A stretch of DNA of 64,000 nucleotides from Lysobacterales bacterium 66-474 (GTDB lineage Bacteria > Pseudomonadota > Gammaproteobacteria > Xanthomonadales > Rhodanobacteraceae), in assembly GCA_001899805.1 (NCBI GenBank), contig MKWP01000009.1:62001-126000 (forward strand), given 5' to 3'. Below are positions 47,101 through 56,342 of this stretch, one piece after another (positions within the stretch are counted from its first letter, which is position 1; every line of letters begins with the position of its first letter). A program made the translations under genes and the position numbers. A model generated the notes under the pieces. That model was not told where the DNA came from. It did no database searches and saw nothing but the letters and a program-made list of their open reading frames with translations.

Positions 47101-47140
47101 GGGCCGCTACTACTTCGCCCGCTTTACCGTGAAGTTCTGA
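44105..47140 (+). CDS. TonB-dependent outer-membrane receptor
   Basis: 22-strand barrel transporter driven by TonB. 1,011 residues. Signal peptide with cleavage after AFA (about residue 35); the TonB box is probably LQTIVVTG; the plug domain has TLGDVIQNLPVITGG, LRGLGSSRTLVLVDGQRV and ASAVYGSDAIGGVINIILK. The protein ends in FARFTVKF, with the terminal Phe expected of barrel proteins. The ATG at 44105 follows GGAGAG. Ligand unknown; the family includes nutrient and polysaccharide receptors. A rho-independent terminator follows, then the first TPR-sulfotransferase. Its many surface Tyr residues also make it a conceivable modification target. Confidence 0.94.
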   Translation: MRLDRSELSKAVQTALSLGAVAAVGVAGSAFAQNATPSQNDQKQPQTLQTIVVTGSHIRRVDLETSNPVVAVTAQQIQATGKLTLGDVIQNLPVITGGVENPRVNNGGGSGQTLVGLRGLGSSRTLVLVDGQRVVSFQGGGVDINSIPTAAVERIEVLTDGASAVYGSDAIGGVINIILKSNYQGAQFQVNYGISDRDDGERKGASFVFGQTSDKGSILAGVEYNQFSPVYQAQRNYSKDALSLSATNTDGSSVALPGSGVAVVPGGSSYAARDSIYGVANPYTNPNGTPCTKLSLNPSAAQAGTSPTTMADYHCFTNDDKYNYASVNLLMTPQERTNAFFKGTYHLSDSVDFYATVNHLKSTSASNLAPAVFGTSGPFDTGFKISKDNYYNPFGVDFSPHGNIYAARAFPSGDRHFANTFTSDQLVAGFKGNFNILDQNWSWDVGYNYGHISQLITNYGLPNQNILNLAAGPSFLNSDGVVQCGTAANPISFSDCTPFDPFNLFNSNSQAVLQSAAAPAMVNVFYLSRAAHADISGGLFDLPAGLVSLAAGVSYRKEYTNNTVSNDLLINKAAGYTCTLGSACTSKLQGGYNVKEAYAEVFIPILKDLPFVRALNVTLGDRYSKYNTFGSTNNWKIGVEYRPIDDLLLRGTVSTIFRAPTISNVFGAPVSSAPLLSADPCDHITVANPACVNVPLDGSFVDAAVAAGQQIKAITTGSTFAGFPLGPESGKSFDFGAVYSPHFVPGLSATVDVWRIYLDNVITTVGAQSVLNMCFAGQTVYCSMIQRTASANPALAGQPSLFILPTANLGRFDVKGVDFSANYKLPQFSFGQFNVGVNATYMKQAKIQSAPGQPGNSTLNYVGIMASTGSSLQASCPGGAPGAICYFPRVRAVGTLGWQLGPWDAQWTMQYISHFDVGSADPRQGATGATGFTPSGPAGPYVLHYGAYVYNNVTVGYNIEPINSRIDVGVDNVFDKQPPVIYANNSQNANTDPNDFDTLGRYYFARFTVKF

Positions 47141-47163
47141 TCGCTGCACAGCTTCAACCTTCT

Positions 47164-47200
47164 GGGCCGCACGGGTATCCTCGTGCGGCCCATTTCTTTT
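47164..47200 (+). terminator. rho-independent terminator of the receptor gene
   Basis: GGGCCGCACG and CGTGCGGCCC form a stem around GGTATCCT and are followed by ATTTCTTTT. It lies 23 bases after the receptor stop and 10 bases before the likely start of the next gene, so it can also limit read-through into the sulfotransferase genes. Confidence 0.85.
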
Positions 47201-47209
47201 CTGTTTCCG

Positions 47210-49060
47210 ATGACCGAACCCATGACAGATCCGATCGTCGCCGCGATCCAGGCCGGCGATCCGCATTCCGCCGGAAGGCAGTGTCGTGATCAATTGCTGC
47301 AAACCCCCGATGACGCCGGGTTGCTGGTGCTGCTGGCATTGAGTCTTTGGCAGCAAGGCGAGCATGCCGAGGCACTGGAGATTTATGCGCGGTTGACGCG
47401 CTTGTACCCCGAAGGCAGCGTGCACTGGCGCAATTACGCGGCCACCCTGCGCAAGGCAGGGGATCTGGAAGCGTCCGAAAGGGCCTATGCAACCGCCGTC
47501 CGCCTGGCGCCGGACGATGCGGAGCTGCTGGAATTGCACGGATTGGTGCAAATGGATTTGGGCAGGATGGTGGAGGCAAGCGAAACACTGCTGGCCGCGT
47601 TCGGAAGGTCGCCGGATTCACCCTCCATCCGCATCCACGCCGCGCTGGCCTGCGCGGCTTGCCGCGATCTTCGCGCCGAAAACCTGCTTCGCCCCTGGCG
47701 GCAGTGGCTGCCGCTGGATGACTACCTGCACTCGCAACTGGCAGAGGCTCACGCGGCGCAAAACAACCTGGTAGCCGCGCTGGAGTTGATGGAGGAACTG
47801 TCGCGTCGCCGGCCCGAAGAACGCCGCGTGCGGTTGCGGCTGGCCGGACTTTACGAACGGATGAATCGTATCGAAGAGGCCGAGGCAGTACTGGAGGGCG
47901 TCGTGGTCCAGCACGACGAGGCCGACACGGACAAAAGCGTGATCAGCGAAATCGCTCACCTGAAGGCTCGTTTTGCCGAGCGCCGGGGTGGCTACGCGGT
48001 CGCACGCGACATCCTTGAGCGGACAGGCCCACGCAACGAACACGACTTCACGCACTGGTTCGAATTGGCGCACGCGTGCGACAGACTGGGCGACGCCTCG
48101 GCTGCCATGGCGGCGCTGCAAACCGCGCATTCCATCCAGATCGAAGGTATCAAAGCCATCCACCCACGATGGTTCGAGCCGAATCGCAAATCGCCGCTGA
48201 TCCAGAAAGACCGTGTGTCCCAGACCGATTACGCCAAATGGCCGGCACTTCAGGCGCCCGACGCGGAGCAATCGCCGGTATTCGTGATGGGGTTTCCACG
48301 CTCGGGGACGACCTTGCTGGAGCAGATGCTGGACGCGCATCCACGCTTGCAGTCGATGGACGAGCGGCCGTTCTTCCACATGCTGGCCCGGCAGCTGGAG
48401 AACAGCACAGGTTTCCAGATTCCCCTTGACCTAGGCAAATTGAGCCAGCGCGATTGCGACGAATTGCGCATGGGATATCTGACTTTCGCCTGTTCGAAGG
48501 TGCCACGACGATGGGATGCGCAGCTCGTCGACAAAAACCCCATGAACATGCTTTGGCTGCCTCTGATCCATCGCCTGTTTCCATCGGCAAGATACATTTT
48601 CGCCTTGCGGCACCCCTGTGACGTGTTGCTGAGCAACTACATGCAAAACTTCATGGCCTCCACGTTGGCAGCTACTTGTGCAGATCTGGAGACCTTGGCC
48701 ACCGGCTATGTCGAAGCCATGAGGCACTGGTTGTATCACGTTGAGGTGTTCAAGCCCGCGGTATTCGTGTCGCGGTACGAAGACTTGGTGGCTCGTCCGG
48801 CGGAGCAGGCGCAGAAAATCGCGAGCCATCTTGGACTGGAAGACGCGGAAACCATGCTGGGATTCGATCGACGGGCCCGCGAAAAAGAGTTCATCGCCAC
48901 GCCCAGTTACACCCAGGTCATCGAGCCGATCAACACCAAGGGAATGGGTCGCTGGCAGCGCTATCGGGAGTACTTCGAGCCGGTGTTGCCGATTCTTGCG
49001 CCCATGTTGGAGCACTGGGGCTACACGACGGAAGCCCGGGCCGACGCAACGGAGCATTGA
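47210..49060 (+). CDS. TPR-sulfotransferase 1
   Basis: 616 residues; N-terminal TPR array (about 5-330) fused to a Sulfotransfer_3-type domain (PF13469 class), predicted to transfer sulfate from PAPS. The 5'-phosphosulfate loop is GFPRSGTTLLEQ (G361 onward) and the 3'-phosphate site is RHPCDVLLS (R467 to S475). It ends with the RWQRYREYFEP block. No signal peptide. The ATG at 47210 lies just after a terminator hairpin; 47222 is an alternative; neither has a clear ribosome site. An upstream ATG at 47183 falls inside the hairpin and is rejected. Followed by the next sulfotransferase gene after one base. Substrate unknown (protein tyrosine, glycan or lipid). Confidence 0.87.
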   Translation: MTEPMTDPIVAAIQAGDPHSAGRQCRDQLLQTPDDAGLLVLLALSLWQQGEHAEALEIYARLTRLYPEGSVHWRNYAATLRKAGDLEASERAYATAVRLAPDDAELLELHGLVQMDLGRMVEASETLLAAFGRSPDSPSIRIHAALACAACRDLRAENLLRPWRQWLPLDDYLHSQLAEAHAAQNNLVAALELMEELSRRRPEERRVRLRLAGLYERMNRIEEAEAVLEGVVVQHDEADTDKSVISEIAHLKARFAERRGGYAVARDILERTGPRNEHDFTHWFELAHACDRLGDASAAMAALQTAHSIQIEGIKAIHPRWFEPNRKSPLIQKDRVSQTDYAKWPALQAPDAEQSPVFVMGFPRSGTTLLEQMLDAHPRLQSMDERPFFHMLARQLENSTGFQIPLDLGKLSQRDCDELRMGYLTFACSKVPRRWDAQLVDKNPMNMLWLPLIHRLFPSARYIFALRHPCDVLLSNYMQNFMASTLAATCADLETLATGYVEAMRHWLYHVEVFKPAVFVSRYEDLVARPAEQAQKIASHLGLEDAETMLGFDRRAREKEFIATPSYTQVIEPINTKGMGRWQRYREYFEPVLPILAPMLEHWGYTTEARADATEH

Positions 49061-49061
49061 G

Positions 49062-50720
49062 ATGGGCGTCGGCGACCGGATGTTCGAGCCGCCAGCGCCG
49101 GATCTGGCGAAGATCCACGCGCGGCTTGCAAGGTCGTCGCCGCAGCTTCGCGGGCTGGTCCAACGGGCGGGCGGCGCGATCGCGGTGGGGGATACGAGAA
49201 CCGCGCAGACAACCTTGGCGAATGCGTTGGCACTTGCGCCGGGCCAGCCCGACGTGCTGCGACTGTACGGCTTGTTGCTGGCACGGGTCGGAAACCTGCC
49301 CGCCGCGATCGCGAACTTCGAGGCTGCATTGCGCGCCGCACCGGACGACGCCATGGGCTATTGGCAGTACGCGCAGATATGCGAGGAAGCCGGCGATGCG
49401 GCAACGGCGTGGCGATTGCGCGAACATGCCGCCCGGCACCTACCCGACTCACCCATGGCATTGGCGGATTGGGGCGAGCATCTGGCGCGTCATCAACAGC
49501 TGGATCGTGCCTTGGCGCCGCTTGAGCTGGCCACACGCCTCGCACCCGATTACGCGCCGGCACAACTGCGGCTGGGGACCGCACTGGTTTCCTGTGGGCA
49601 GATCGAAGCAGGCGCTGCGGCGATCCGCAAGGCGATTGCGATCGAGCCCGCGTTCGGCGCGGCATGGCTGGAGCTTGTCGATATCAAGACGGTAGCCATT
49701 GCCGACGGCGAAGCGGAACTCTTGCGCGAGCAGCTTCGACGGAAGGGTGTCGATGAAGGTGAACGCACTGCGATGAAGTTCGCGCTGGCGCGCGTGTGTG
49801 AGGATCGTGGTCACCATCAGGAGGCGTTCGAATTGCTGGTGGATGCCAACGACAGGCGCAAGCGCGAAGTCGGCCGCTGGGACGCGGCGTGGTTCCAGAC
49901 ACAGGCTCGGCTGATGCCCCAGGTATTCGATACGCAGTCCGCGACGGCCGAAGACACGCACCTTGGCGAGCAGGCAATCTTCGTCGTCGGCATGCCACGC
50001 TCGGGCACCACGCTTGTCGAGCAGATATTGGCCACGCATCCCGATGTGCGTGGCGCAGGCGAGCTGGGCGAACTGGCGCAGGTGCTGACCGAGGAATCCA
50101 CCCGTCTCCAACAACGGTATCCGGAATGGGTGCCGCGTGCGACGGCGCGCGATTGGCAGCGGCTTGGCCAGCGTTATCTCGAATTGACCGCGCGCTTCCG
50201 CGACGGCCGCGGGCGATTCACCGACAAGATGCCGAACAACTGGCAGGCATTGGGCGCCATCCGCGCCATGTTGCCAGGGGCGCGTATCGTTGTCTGTCGG
50301 CGTGATCCTTTGGAGAATTGTTGGTCATGCTTCAAACAGTATTTCGCGAGCGGTTGGGAGTTCACCTATGACATCGACCAGCTCGCCTTGTTCTGGACAG
50401 CCTTCGATCAAGCCGCGTCGTGGTGGGCATCGCGGGCCCCGGCCCGCATCCGCGAGCAGGGCTACGAAGTTCTGACCGAGGAGCCTGAACGTGAAGTCCG
50501 CGCATTGCTGGAATTTTGCGGGCTGTCATTCGATCCCGCGTGCCTGGTATTCCACCGATCGCGCCGGAACGTGCAAACCTTGAGTGCCGCGCAGGTGCGC
50601 CAACCCATGCATCGGCACACGGGGACGGCAGCAGCGTACGGCGCGTTGCTCGATCCGTTGCGTGCAGCATTGGGAATCGCGACGACCAGAAACGCAAGCG
50701 GACCTGCCACATCGGCTTGA
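49062..50720 (+). CDS. TPR-sulfotransferase 2
   Basis: 552 residues. TPR-like repeats (about 20-230), then the PAPS domain: GMPRSGTTLVEQILATHP (G310 onward) and the 3'-site CRRDPLENCWS (R414, S422). It ends with VRQPMHRHTGTAAAYGALLDP. The same late block occurs in sulfotransferase 4, so these two form one subfamily. The ATG at 49062 follows GGAG and starts one base after the stop of sulfotransferase 1, so they are co-translated. No signal peptide. The closest well-known relatives of this design are TPST-like and TPR-linked sulfotransferases, but the acceptor cannot be read from sequence. Confidence 0.88.
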   Translation: MGVGDRMFEPPAPDLAKIHARLARSSPQLRGLVQRAGGAIAVGDTRTAQTTLANALALAPGQPDVLRLYGLLLARVGNLPAAIANFEAALRAAPDDAMGYWQYAQICEEAGDAATAWRLREHAARHLPDSPMALADWGEHLARHQQLDRALAPLELATRLAPDYAPAQLRLGTALVSCGQIEAGAAAIRKAIAIEPAFGAAWLELVDIKTVAIADGEAELLREQLRRKGVDEGERTAMKFALARVCEDRGHHQEAFELLVDANDRRKREVGRWDAAWFQTQARLMPQVFDTQSATAEDTHLGEQAIFVVGMPRSGTTLVEQILATHPDVRGAGELGELAQVLTEESTRLQQRYPEWVPRATARDWQRLGQRYLELTARFRDGRGRFTDKMPNNWQALGAIRAMLPGARIVVCRRDPLENCWSCFKQYFASGWEFTYDIDQLALFWTAFDQAASWWASRAPARIREQGYEVLTEEPEREVRALLEFCGLSFDPACLVFHRSRRNVQTLSAAQVRQPMHRHTGTAAAYGALLDPLRAALGIATTRNASGPATSA

Positions 50721-50768
50721 TAAAAGCGTGCAGGGTGCGTAGTCTCGCGGTGCAGGGACGAATGCCAC

Positions 50769-51323
50769 ATGCCATTGACACGCACCATCCAGGTCGAAGA
50801 CCGCCCGATCAGGGTTTATGACGATTTGATTTCGCTGCCGCATGTCAGGCAACTGACGGAGGCATTCATGGCTGCGAATTTCGTGCGTGGTGAAGTCGCG
50901 CGCCCCGACACCAGCCAATTCAGGCATTGGGCCATGAACATCCCGCTCGAGACCGCGGCGCAATTGGTCGTCTATCAACCTACTCTTGACGCGGTGCGGG
51001 ATTTCGAGAATGGCGACGCGTACCGGATTTACCGGTGTTACTGCAATCACGCCGCGTACGGCGACATGCTGTTCACGCACACTGATGCGCAGCCCGGCAG
51101 CAAGGGGCTGACCGCGTTGTGGTACATCGCTCCTGAGTGGAACGTGGAGTGGGGTGGGGAAACGCTGTTCTACAACAAGGACATGGATGCGGAGGTCGCC
51201 GTCACGCCCAGACCGGGACGTCTGGTCGTTTTTGACGGCAGCATCACCCATGTTGGACGTCCGCCGAACAGGATCTGCTATGCGCCGCGTTACACGCTGG
51301 CTTTCAAGCTTGAACCGTCATAG
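50769..51323 (+). CDS. stand-alone 2OG-Fe(II) oxygenase
   Basis: 184 residues making one prolyl-4-hydroxylase-like jelly-roll domain. The iron ligands are visible: FTHTD (H104 and D106) and SITHVG (H161), with Arg in RYTLAFK as the 2-oxoglutarate anchor. ALWYIAPEWNVEWGGETLFY is the usual core strand pair. It lies 48 bases after sulfotransferase 2 on the same strand, probably the last gene of that operon. Family activity is hydroxylation of an amino-acid side chain or small molecule. Distinct from the PF13759 domain at 42144-43784. Confidence 0.87.
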   Translation: MPLTRTIQVEDRPIRVYDDLISLPHVRQLTEAFMAANFVRGEVARPDTSQFRHWAMNIPLETAAQLVVYQPTLDAVRDFENGDAYRIYRCYCNHAAYGDMLFTHTDAQPGSKGLTALWYIAPEWNVEWGGETLFYNKDMDAEVAVTPRPGRLVVFDGSITHVGRPPNRICYAPRYTLAFKLEPS

Positions 51324-51346
51324 CCGTGACGCCGATGCCGTGTGAT

Positions 51347-52879
51347 CTACGCCTCGGGTATTCGCGCAAGCTCCGGGAGGTAGGACGCATAGCGTTGCCA
51401 GCGGCCCACGGATCCGGAGTGGATGGGCTGCCGAACCTGCCACAAGCTGGCGGTGCTGACGGAGGAAGCCGATGGTGCTGGCAGGACGCCATCAGCATGG
51501 GTTGACAAACCCAGCCACGATGCCAATTCGGTGATGACCCCTGTCGGGTCGGCGACAAGGTCCTCGTATTGGACGCGCCAAATGGATTCCGGGTACAGGG
51601 TGTGCCAATGCGCCATCAACCTATGTTCGTCGCGCATGACCAACGCAATGTCACCGAAGTCGTAGCTGTAGCCTTGCACTTCCTCGAGGAAACATTGCAT
51701 CCACAGTGACAAGGCGGTGTCGCGGCGGTTGCGCCGGCAATGGATGACCTTTGCGTGCGGAAACAGGGCCAGCAGCAGGTCGAGATAGCGAAAGTTCAGC
51801 GGCTGCTTGTCGATGAACCAGAGGGCGTCGCCGGCGTCATCCTGGCGCGACAGGACCGTGTACATCGCTGCGGCAGCTTGCAGGTCCGTGCGAGCGGGGC
51901 TGCCAACCAGGGCGGACCTTGCGGCCAGTTGCGCGGCCCATGGCAATTCCCCGCGGCTGCGGACCTTCGAAAAGCGCGATAGCAAATCCGCCAGCAGGGT
52001 TGTTCCCGAGCGCGGCATGCCGACGATGAACACCGGGGTGAATGCGGCAGTTGGGTCGAGACGCTGCAGGATCGGCTTCGCCGCCATCCGGGCTTCGACC
52101 GCACGCCGCCAGTCCTTGCGCGACCACCGCACCAGGCGTCGGGCGAGGGCATTGCCTTCACGGAAACGCCGTGCGGCTTCTTCGTAGTCGCCGACGTCAT
52201 CGTGGGCCTTGCCGAGCGCAAAGTGCAGCTCCGCGCGCGCTTTCCCGGAAAGACCGTCGCGCCGCAGGCCATCGTGGAACAGTACGAAATCCGGGTGCCT
52301 GCGCTCGGTGTAACGCTGCGTTGAAGACAGGCCGATCGGCACGTGCCATTCCCATGCTCTCGGGTCTTGTTGCAATGCACGCAGGTAGTGTCGTCGCGCT
52401 CGCTCGAATTCGCCCAACTGGATCCGCAGCATCCCGGCATAGGCGTGCAGGCGTGCATCGTCCGGGTTTTCGGCGATGGCGGCGTCGGCAATCGATGCCG
52501 CGTCGCCCTTGCGGCCGCAGTCATCCAGCAACTCGATGGCATGAATTGCAAGATTGGCGTCGCGACGGTTCGATTCACCTGAGAAGCAGGCGCGCATCAG
52601 CGCTCCGGAAGCGGCCGTCCTTCCCTGCTCCTTCAATATGCGTACCAGGGCAAAGGCCGAGGCAGCATCGCAGGGATTCTCCTTCAGTAATTCATGCAGC
52701 ATCGCCTCGGCTTTGGCGGGTTGTCCGGCTTGCTGGTGGACGCCCGCCAACGCACGGCGCAGTTCGACCGAAGCCGGATGATCGAGCAGTGCTTGCGTCA
52801 AGGTTGTCTGCGCGGAGCACAGGTCGCCGCGCATGAGCTGCGCCTGCGAGGTCGCCAACCAGTCCTGCGCGTCGTGCAT
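51347..52879 (-). CDS. TPR-sulfotransferase 3
   Basis: 510 residues. TPR repeats (about 1-240) followed by the PAPS domain: GMPRSGTTLLADLLSRF (G287 onward) and CRRNRRDTALSLW. A distinctive block, YSYDFGDIALVMRDEHRLMA, then LWQVRQPIHSGSVGRW near the end; sulfotransferases 5 and 6 share both, defining a second subfamily. The ATG at 52879 is used, five bases after the stop of sulfotransferase 4, rather than a TTG at 52888. Convergent with the 2OG oxygenase (23 bases apart). No signal peptide. Confidence 0.87.
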   Translation of the reverse strand: MHDAQDWLATSQAQLMRGDLCSAQTTLTQALLDHPASVELRRALAGVHQQAGQPAKAEAMLHELLKENPCDAASAFALVRILKEQGRTAASGALMRACFSGESNRRDANLAIHAIELLDDCGRKGDAASIADAAIAENPDDARLHAYAGMLRIQLGEFERARRHYLRALQQDPRAWEWHVPIGLSSTQRYTERRHPDFVLFHDGLRRDGLSGKARAELHFALGKAHDDVGDYEEAARRFREGNALARRLVRWSRKDWRRAVEARMAAKPILQRLDPTAAFTPVFIVGMPRSGTTLLADLLSRFSKVRSRGELPWAAQLAARSALVGSPARTDLQAAAAMYTVLSRQDDAGDALWFIDKQPLNFRYLDLLLALFPHAKVIHCRRNRRDTALSLWMQCFLEEVQGYSYDFGDIALVMRDEHRLMAHWHTLYPESIWRVQYEDLVADPTGVITELASWLGLSTHADGVLPAPSASSVSTASLWQVRQPIHSGSVGRWQRYASYLPELARIPEA

Positions 52880-52884
52880 TGCAC

Positions 52885-54471
52885 TCAAGGGTCAGAGCCG
52901 AACAAGGGCAAGCCCAGCGACGCGCGCAGTGGGTCGAGCAATGCGCCATAGCGTTGCGCGCGAGCGGTGTCGGCGTCGACGGGCTTCCGGACCTGGGTGG
53001 CGCTGGGCGAGCGGACTTCACGCGCGGTTTCGTGGAAACGCAGGCATGCTTCCTCGAACGGCAACCCGCAGGCGTCAAGCAGCCTGCGGATGCTGGCCTC
53101 GGGATCAGCCTGCAGCGCTTCGTAGCTGTGCTGGTAGACATGCGTCGGATGCGCGCCAGCCCAGTGTGTGGCGCTGCGGTCGAAATCACGCCAGAACCGG
53201 GCAAGATCTTCGGGAGTGCGGGTATATTCGTTGCCGACCAGATGTTGGCGATAACAGGAGAAACACGTTTCCAGCGGATCGCGCCGGCACAGTACCACGT
53301 GCGCGCCAGGCAGCATCGCGCGGATCGCACCGACATGCATCCAATTGCCCGGGAATTTGTCGGTGAACTTCGGTTTGCGCTCTCGCCAGTGCGCCGTGCG
53401 TTCAAGATAGCGTTCGCCAAGGCGAGCCCAGTCGGGCGAGCGCATTTCCCTTGCCCAGTGCGGGAACGGTACGCCACGCCGGTGCGATTCCTCAGCCAGT
53501 ACCTGAGGAAGATCCGGTAGCTCGCCCGCGCCTTCGACCTGCGAGTGGGATGCCAGGATTTGCTCGACCAAGGTGGTACCGGAACGGGGCATCCCCGCGA
53601 TGAAGACAACCTCCCGGCCGAGCTCGGTATCGTCGGCGGGAATTGGTGGCGGTGTGAATGCATCGAGAATCGCACTGATCCCTTCCGAGAACGCACCTGC
53701 ACTCCAGCGCTGGCGCAAGCGTGCGATCGCGTTGGCGCGTTGCAACGCGTCGAGCGATGCCTCGTGGCGGCCTTGTTCGTCCAGCGCCTTGGCCAATGCA
53801 AAGCCGATGGCGATGCGATCGTCGTCGCTGGCGCGGTTGTCCTGCAAGGCCGTTTGCATCCTTTCGATGTCATCCGGCTTGAGTGCACCCGTCCTGAGGT
53901 CGGCCAAGCCCCACCACGCCATCCCCGTCCAAGGGCGTTCGGCGAGTACCTTGCGGTATTCGGCTGCCGATTCCTCGACGCGTGCGCCGACGCGCAGCAT
54001 GTCGCCCAGCAGCGCCCGAGCCTCCATGTTGGCGGGATCCAGGTGAACCGCGCGGAGCAATGCCTCGGTGGCCTCCGCGATGCGCACACAGCGCGTCAGC
54101 ATCACGCCGAGGTTGTACCACGCGAGCCCCAGGCCCGGTTGCAGCTCGCATGCGCGGTGCAAGGCACGCACGGCCCCATCGAAATCGCCGCTGGCGCCCA
54201 GCACGGTGCCGAGCGTGTTGTGGTACAGGGGGTCCATGGGGCGCAAATCCACGGCACGGCGCATCGCGGCGAGTGCTTCGGAATGTTGACCCCGCAGACT
54301 CAGGATGCCGGCGTGCAGCCGCAGTATTTCGGGGTGATCCGGAAATGCAGACAATGGGGGGGCGAGTTGTGCGGCAGCTTGATCGGCGCGCCCGAGCGCG
54401 AGCGCACGGGCGGTTGCCACGACTTGTTGCGCCGCAGTATTGTCCAGGCCTTCGAGGCGGGGTGCAGTCAT
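52885..54471 (-). CDS. TPR-sulfotransferase 4
   Basis: 528 residues. Clear TPRs (about 10-230, for example GAVRALHRACELQPGLGLAW), then GMPRSGTTLVEQILASHS (G293 onward) and CRRDPLETCFSC. The C-terminal VRKPVDADTARAQRYGALLDP matches sulfotransferase 2. FTDKFPGNW precedes the 3'-phosphate site, as in TPR-sulfotransferases generally. First gene of the leftward pair 4-3; divergent from sulfotransferase 5 across a 245-base promoter region. No signal peptide. Confidence 0.88.
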   Translation of the reverse strand: MTAPRLEGLDNTAAQQVVATARALALGRADQAAAQLAPPLSAFPDHPEILRLHAGILSLRGQHSEALAAMRRAVDLRPMDPLYHNTLGTVLGASGDFDGAVRALHRACELQPGLGLAWYNLGVMLTRCVRIAEATEALLRAVHLDPANMEARALLGDMLRVGARVEESAAEYRKVLAERPWTGMAWWGLADLRTGALKPDDIERMQTALQDNRASDDDRIAIGFALAKALDEQGRHEASLDALQRANAIARLRQRWSAGAFSEGISAILDAFTPPPIPADDTELGREVVFIAGMPRSGTTLVEQILASHSQVEGAGELPDLPQVLAEESHRRGVPFPHWAREMRSPDWARLGERYLERTAHWRERKPKFTDKFPGNWMHVGAIRAMLPGAHVVLCRRDPLETCFSCYRQHLVGNEYTRTPEDLARFWRDFDRSATHWAGAHPTHVYQHSYEALQADPEASIRRLLDACGLPFEEACLRFHETAREVRSPSATQVRKPVDADTARAQRYGALLDPLRASLGLPLFGSDP

Positions 54472-54716
54472 GTCGGTGTACGCCGGAAGGTCCCGAACAC
54501 GCAGGTGTTGAGAAGAAAACGAAAGTACATGCGTATGGGGTGTTGTGGCCGGAGCCGACTATGATAAGGATAGTGGCATGTCATTGACCACTGGTGTACA
54601 TCGGCGGATCGAGGCATTGGCGTCTGCATATCGCGTGGCGTGCTTTGGCTTCCGCGGCCGACTCGATTGCGCGATGCCAATTCGTTGGTCGCCTGGTGAT
54701 GCCACAGGATTTGGCC
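54472..54716. promoter_or_regulatory. 245-bp divergent promoter region between sulfotransferases 4 and 5
   Basis: No gene seen. It holds the AT-richest stretch of the island (about 54505-54575: AGAAGAAAACGAAAGTACAT, ACTATGATAAGGATAG). Each strand has TATGAT/TATCAT-like hexamers here, but no well-spaced -35 box was found, so individual promoters are not called. Confidence 0.45.
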
Positions 54717-56342
54717 ATGCCAGCAGATGATCGAGCCGAAGACATCCTGCTGAAGGGGTTCCTTGAAAGGCTTCGAGGTCCCGGCGAGCCTGCAGCGCGC
54801 GCCGAACTGGTCGAAGCATTGCTCTCGCGTTTCGCCGACGCGGCCGAAATGTGGCGGCTGACGGCAGAGGGTTTGCTGCGCGCGGGCTACGCGCAGACCG
54901 CCGTGAAGGTGCTGGACGTGGCGATTCAGCGGTTCGCGGGTGCGCCGGAGTTGCGCTACTGGCGCGGCAACGCGTTGCGCATCGGCGGGCATCATGCTGA
55001 CGCGGAACACGATTTTCGGGCAGTTCTGGCGATTGTGCCCGACCATCGTGAAGCAGCGTTTTCGTTGGCGCACATGTTGAGGGAGGACGGGCGATTCTCG
55101 GCAGCCGTCGACGTGGTTTGCGCGTCGTTGCGGGCACGCCCCGACGACCAGCGGCACTTCATCGCGGGGCTGACGTTCCTCCGGGAATGCGACGCGCATG
55201 ATCAAGGGTGCGTGTTGTCGGCCTCCGCGCGTGAACGCTGGCCGGAATCTTCAGAAATCGCGGCGCTGGCGGCGGAGTTTTCCCTGGCTACGGGTGATTT
55301 CGATGGCGCTCGCGCGGCATTACACGTCGCGCTGGATGGTAATGCAGGCGATGGGATGAGCTGGCTGCGCCTGGCCTATTGTGGCCGCTGCACTAGCGAC
55401 GCCGCTCCCGATTTTCTCCGCATTGAACAGGCGTGGCGCCATTGCACACATGGTGGTGACTTGCGGACAAATCTGGGTTTTGCATTGGGCAAGATGCTGT
55501 CCGACATCGGTGATCGCTCCCGCGCGGGGACTGTATTGCGCGAGGCCAATGCCGCCGCCGCTGCACAGGCCAAGTGGCGTGCCCATGATTGGCACGCCTT
55601 CGTGAATCGTCGCCTTGGCGATCGCGGGCTGCCGCAAACGAAACCGGCGGTGGACTATGTGCCGGTGTTCATGGTGGGTTTGCCGCGCACGGGCACGACA
55701 TTGGCGGCGTCGCTGCTGGCCCGGAGTGGCGACCTTCGCAATCGCGGCGAACTCAATTGGATCGATGCCATGTATCGCCTGCTCGATGGACAGGGTCGCC
55801 TGCACGATCGCGGTGCACTTGCATCCGTGGGAGCCTTGGTGAGCGCACAACTGCGCCGGGACGATCCGCCGGCAGGTTGGTATCTGGACAAGAATCCACT
55901 GAACTTTCGTTACCTTGACCTGATCGCGGCAATATTTCCGGATGCGAGGATCATCCATTGCCGGCGAGGACGGCGGGATACGGCGCTGTCGTTGTGGACC
56001 CAGCGTTTCGCGCATGCCGACCTCGGATTCAGTTACGATTTTTCGGATATCGCCGCCTTCATGGAAGGCCATGACAAGTTGATCGAGCACTGGCATCGCA
56101 CCTTGCCGCTGGCATGGTTCGACTTGGAGTACGAGGCGCTGGCAAGAAACCCCGAGGAGACCGTGCGCAACATGCGGCGCTTCCTGGGCATGCCGGATGA
56201 CCGCGCGACGGACAATACAGTCGACAAGCAAGCGATCACCACGGCGAGTGTGTGGCAGGTACGTCAACCCTTGTACGTCAGTTCGATCAATCGGTGGCGC
56301 GCCTACGCCGAATATCTGCCCGAACTGGAGCGAATGTTCTGA
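54717..56342 (+). CDS. TPR-sulfotransferase 5
   Basis: 541 residues. TPR-type helices (about 10-290), then GLPRTGTTLAASLLARSG (G321 onward; Thr replaces the Ser of PRSGTT) and CRRGRRDTALSLW. Shares FSYDFSDIAAFMEGHDKLIEHW-type sequence and VWQVRQPLYVSSINRW with sulfotransferases 3 and 6. Start at 54717 chosen for the AGGA seven bases upstream; 54699 is an alternative. Cys content is higher than in its paralogues. Co-oriented with sulfotransferase 6, 153 bases downstream. Predicted cytosolic. Confidence 0.86.
   Translation: MPADDRAEDILLKGFLERLRGPGEPAARAELVEALLSRFADAAEMWRLTAEGLLRAGYAQTAVKVLDVAIQRFAGAPELRYWRGNALRIGGHHADAEHDFRAVLAIVPDHREAAFSLAHMLREDGRFSAAVDVVCASLRARPDDQRHFIAGLTFLRECDAHDQGCVLSASARERWPESSEIAALAAEFSLATGDFDGARAALHVALDGNAGDGMSWLRLAYCGRCTSDAAPDFLRIEQAWRHCTHGGDLRTNLGFALGKMLSDIGDRSRAGTVLREANAAAAAQAKWRAHDWHAFVNRRLGDRGLPQTKPAVDYVPVFMVGLPRTGTTLAASLLARSGDLRNRGELNWIDAMYRLLDGQGRLHDRGALASVGALVSAQLRRDDPPAGWYLDKNPLNFRYLDLIAAIFPDARIIHCRRGRRDTALSLWTQRFAHADLGFSYDFSDIAAFMEGHDKLIEHWHRTLPLAWFDLEYEALARNPEETVRNMRRFLGMPDDRATDNTVDKQAITTASVWQVRQPLYVSSINRWRAYAEYLPELERMF

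Noticed and set aside
47183-47209. Earlier ATG for sulfotransferase 1
   Set aside because: It lies inside the terminator hairpin of the receptor gene.
44075-47551. Open frame of 1,158 codons antisense to the TonB receptor
   Set aside because: No motif or ribosome site; the plus strand has signal peptide, TonB box, plug and terminal Phe.
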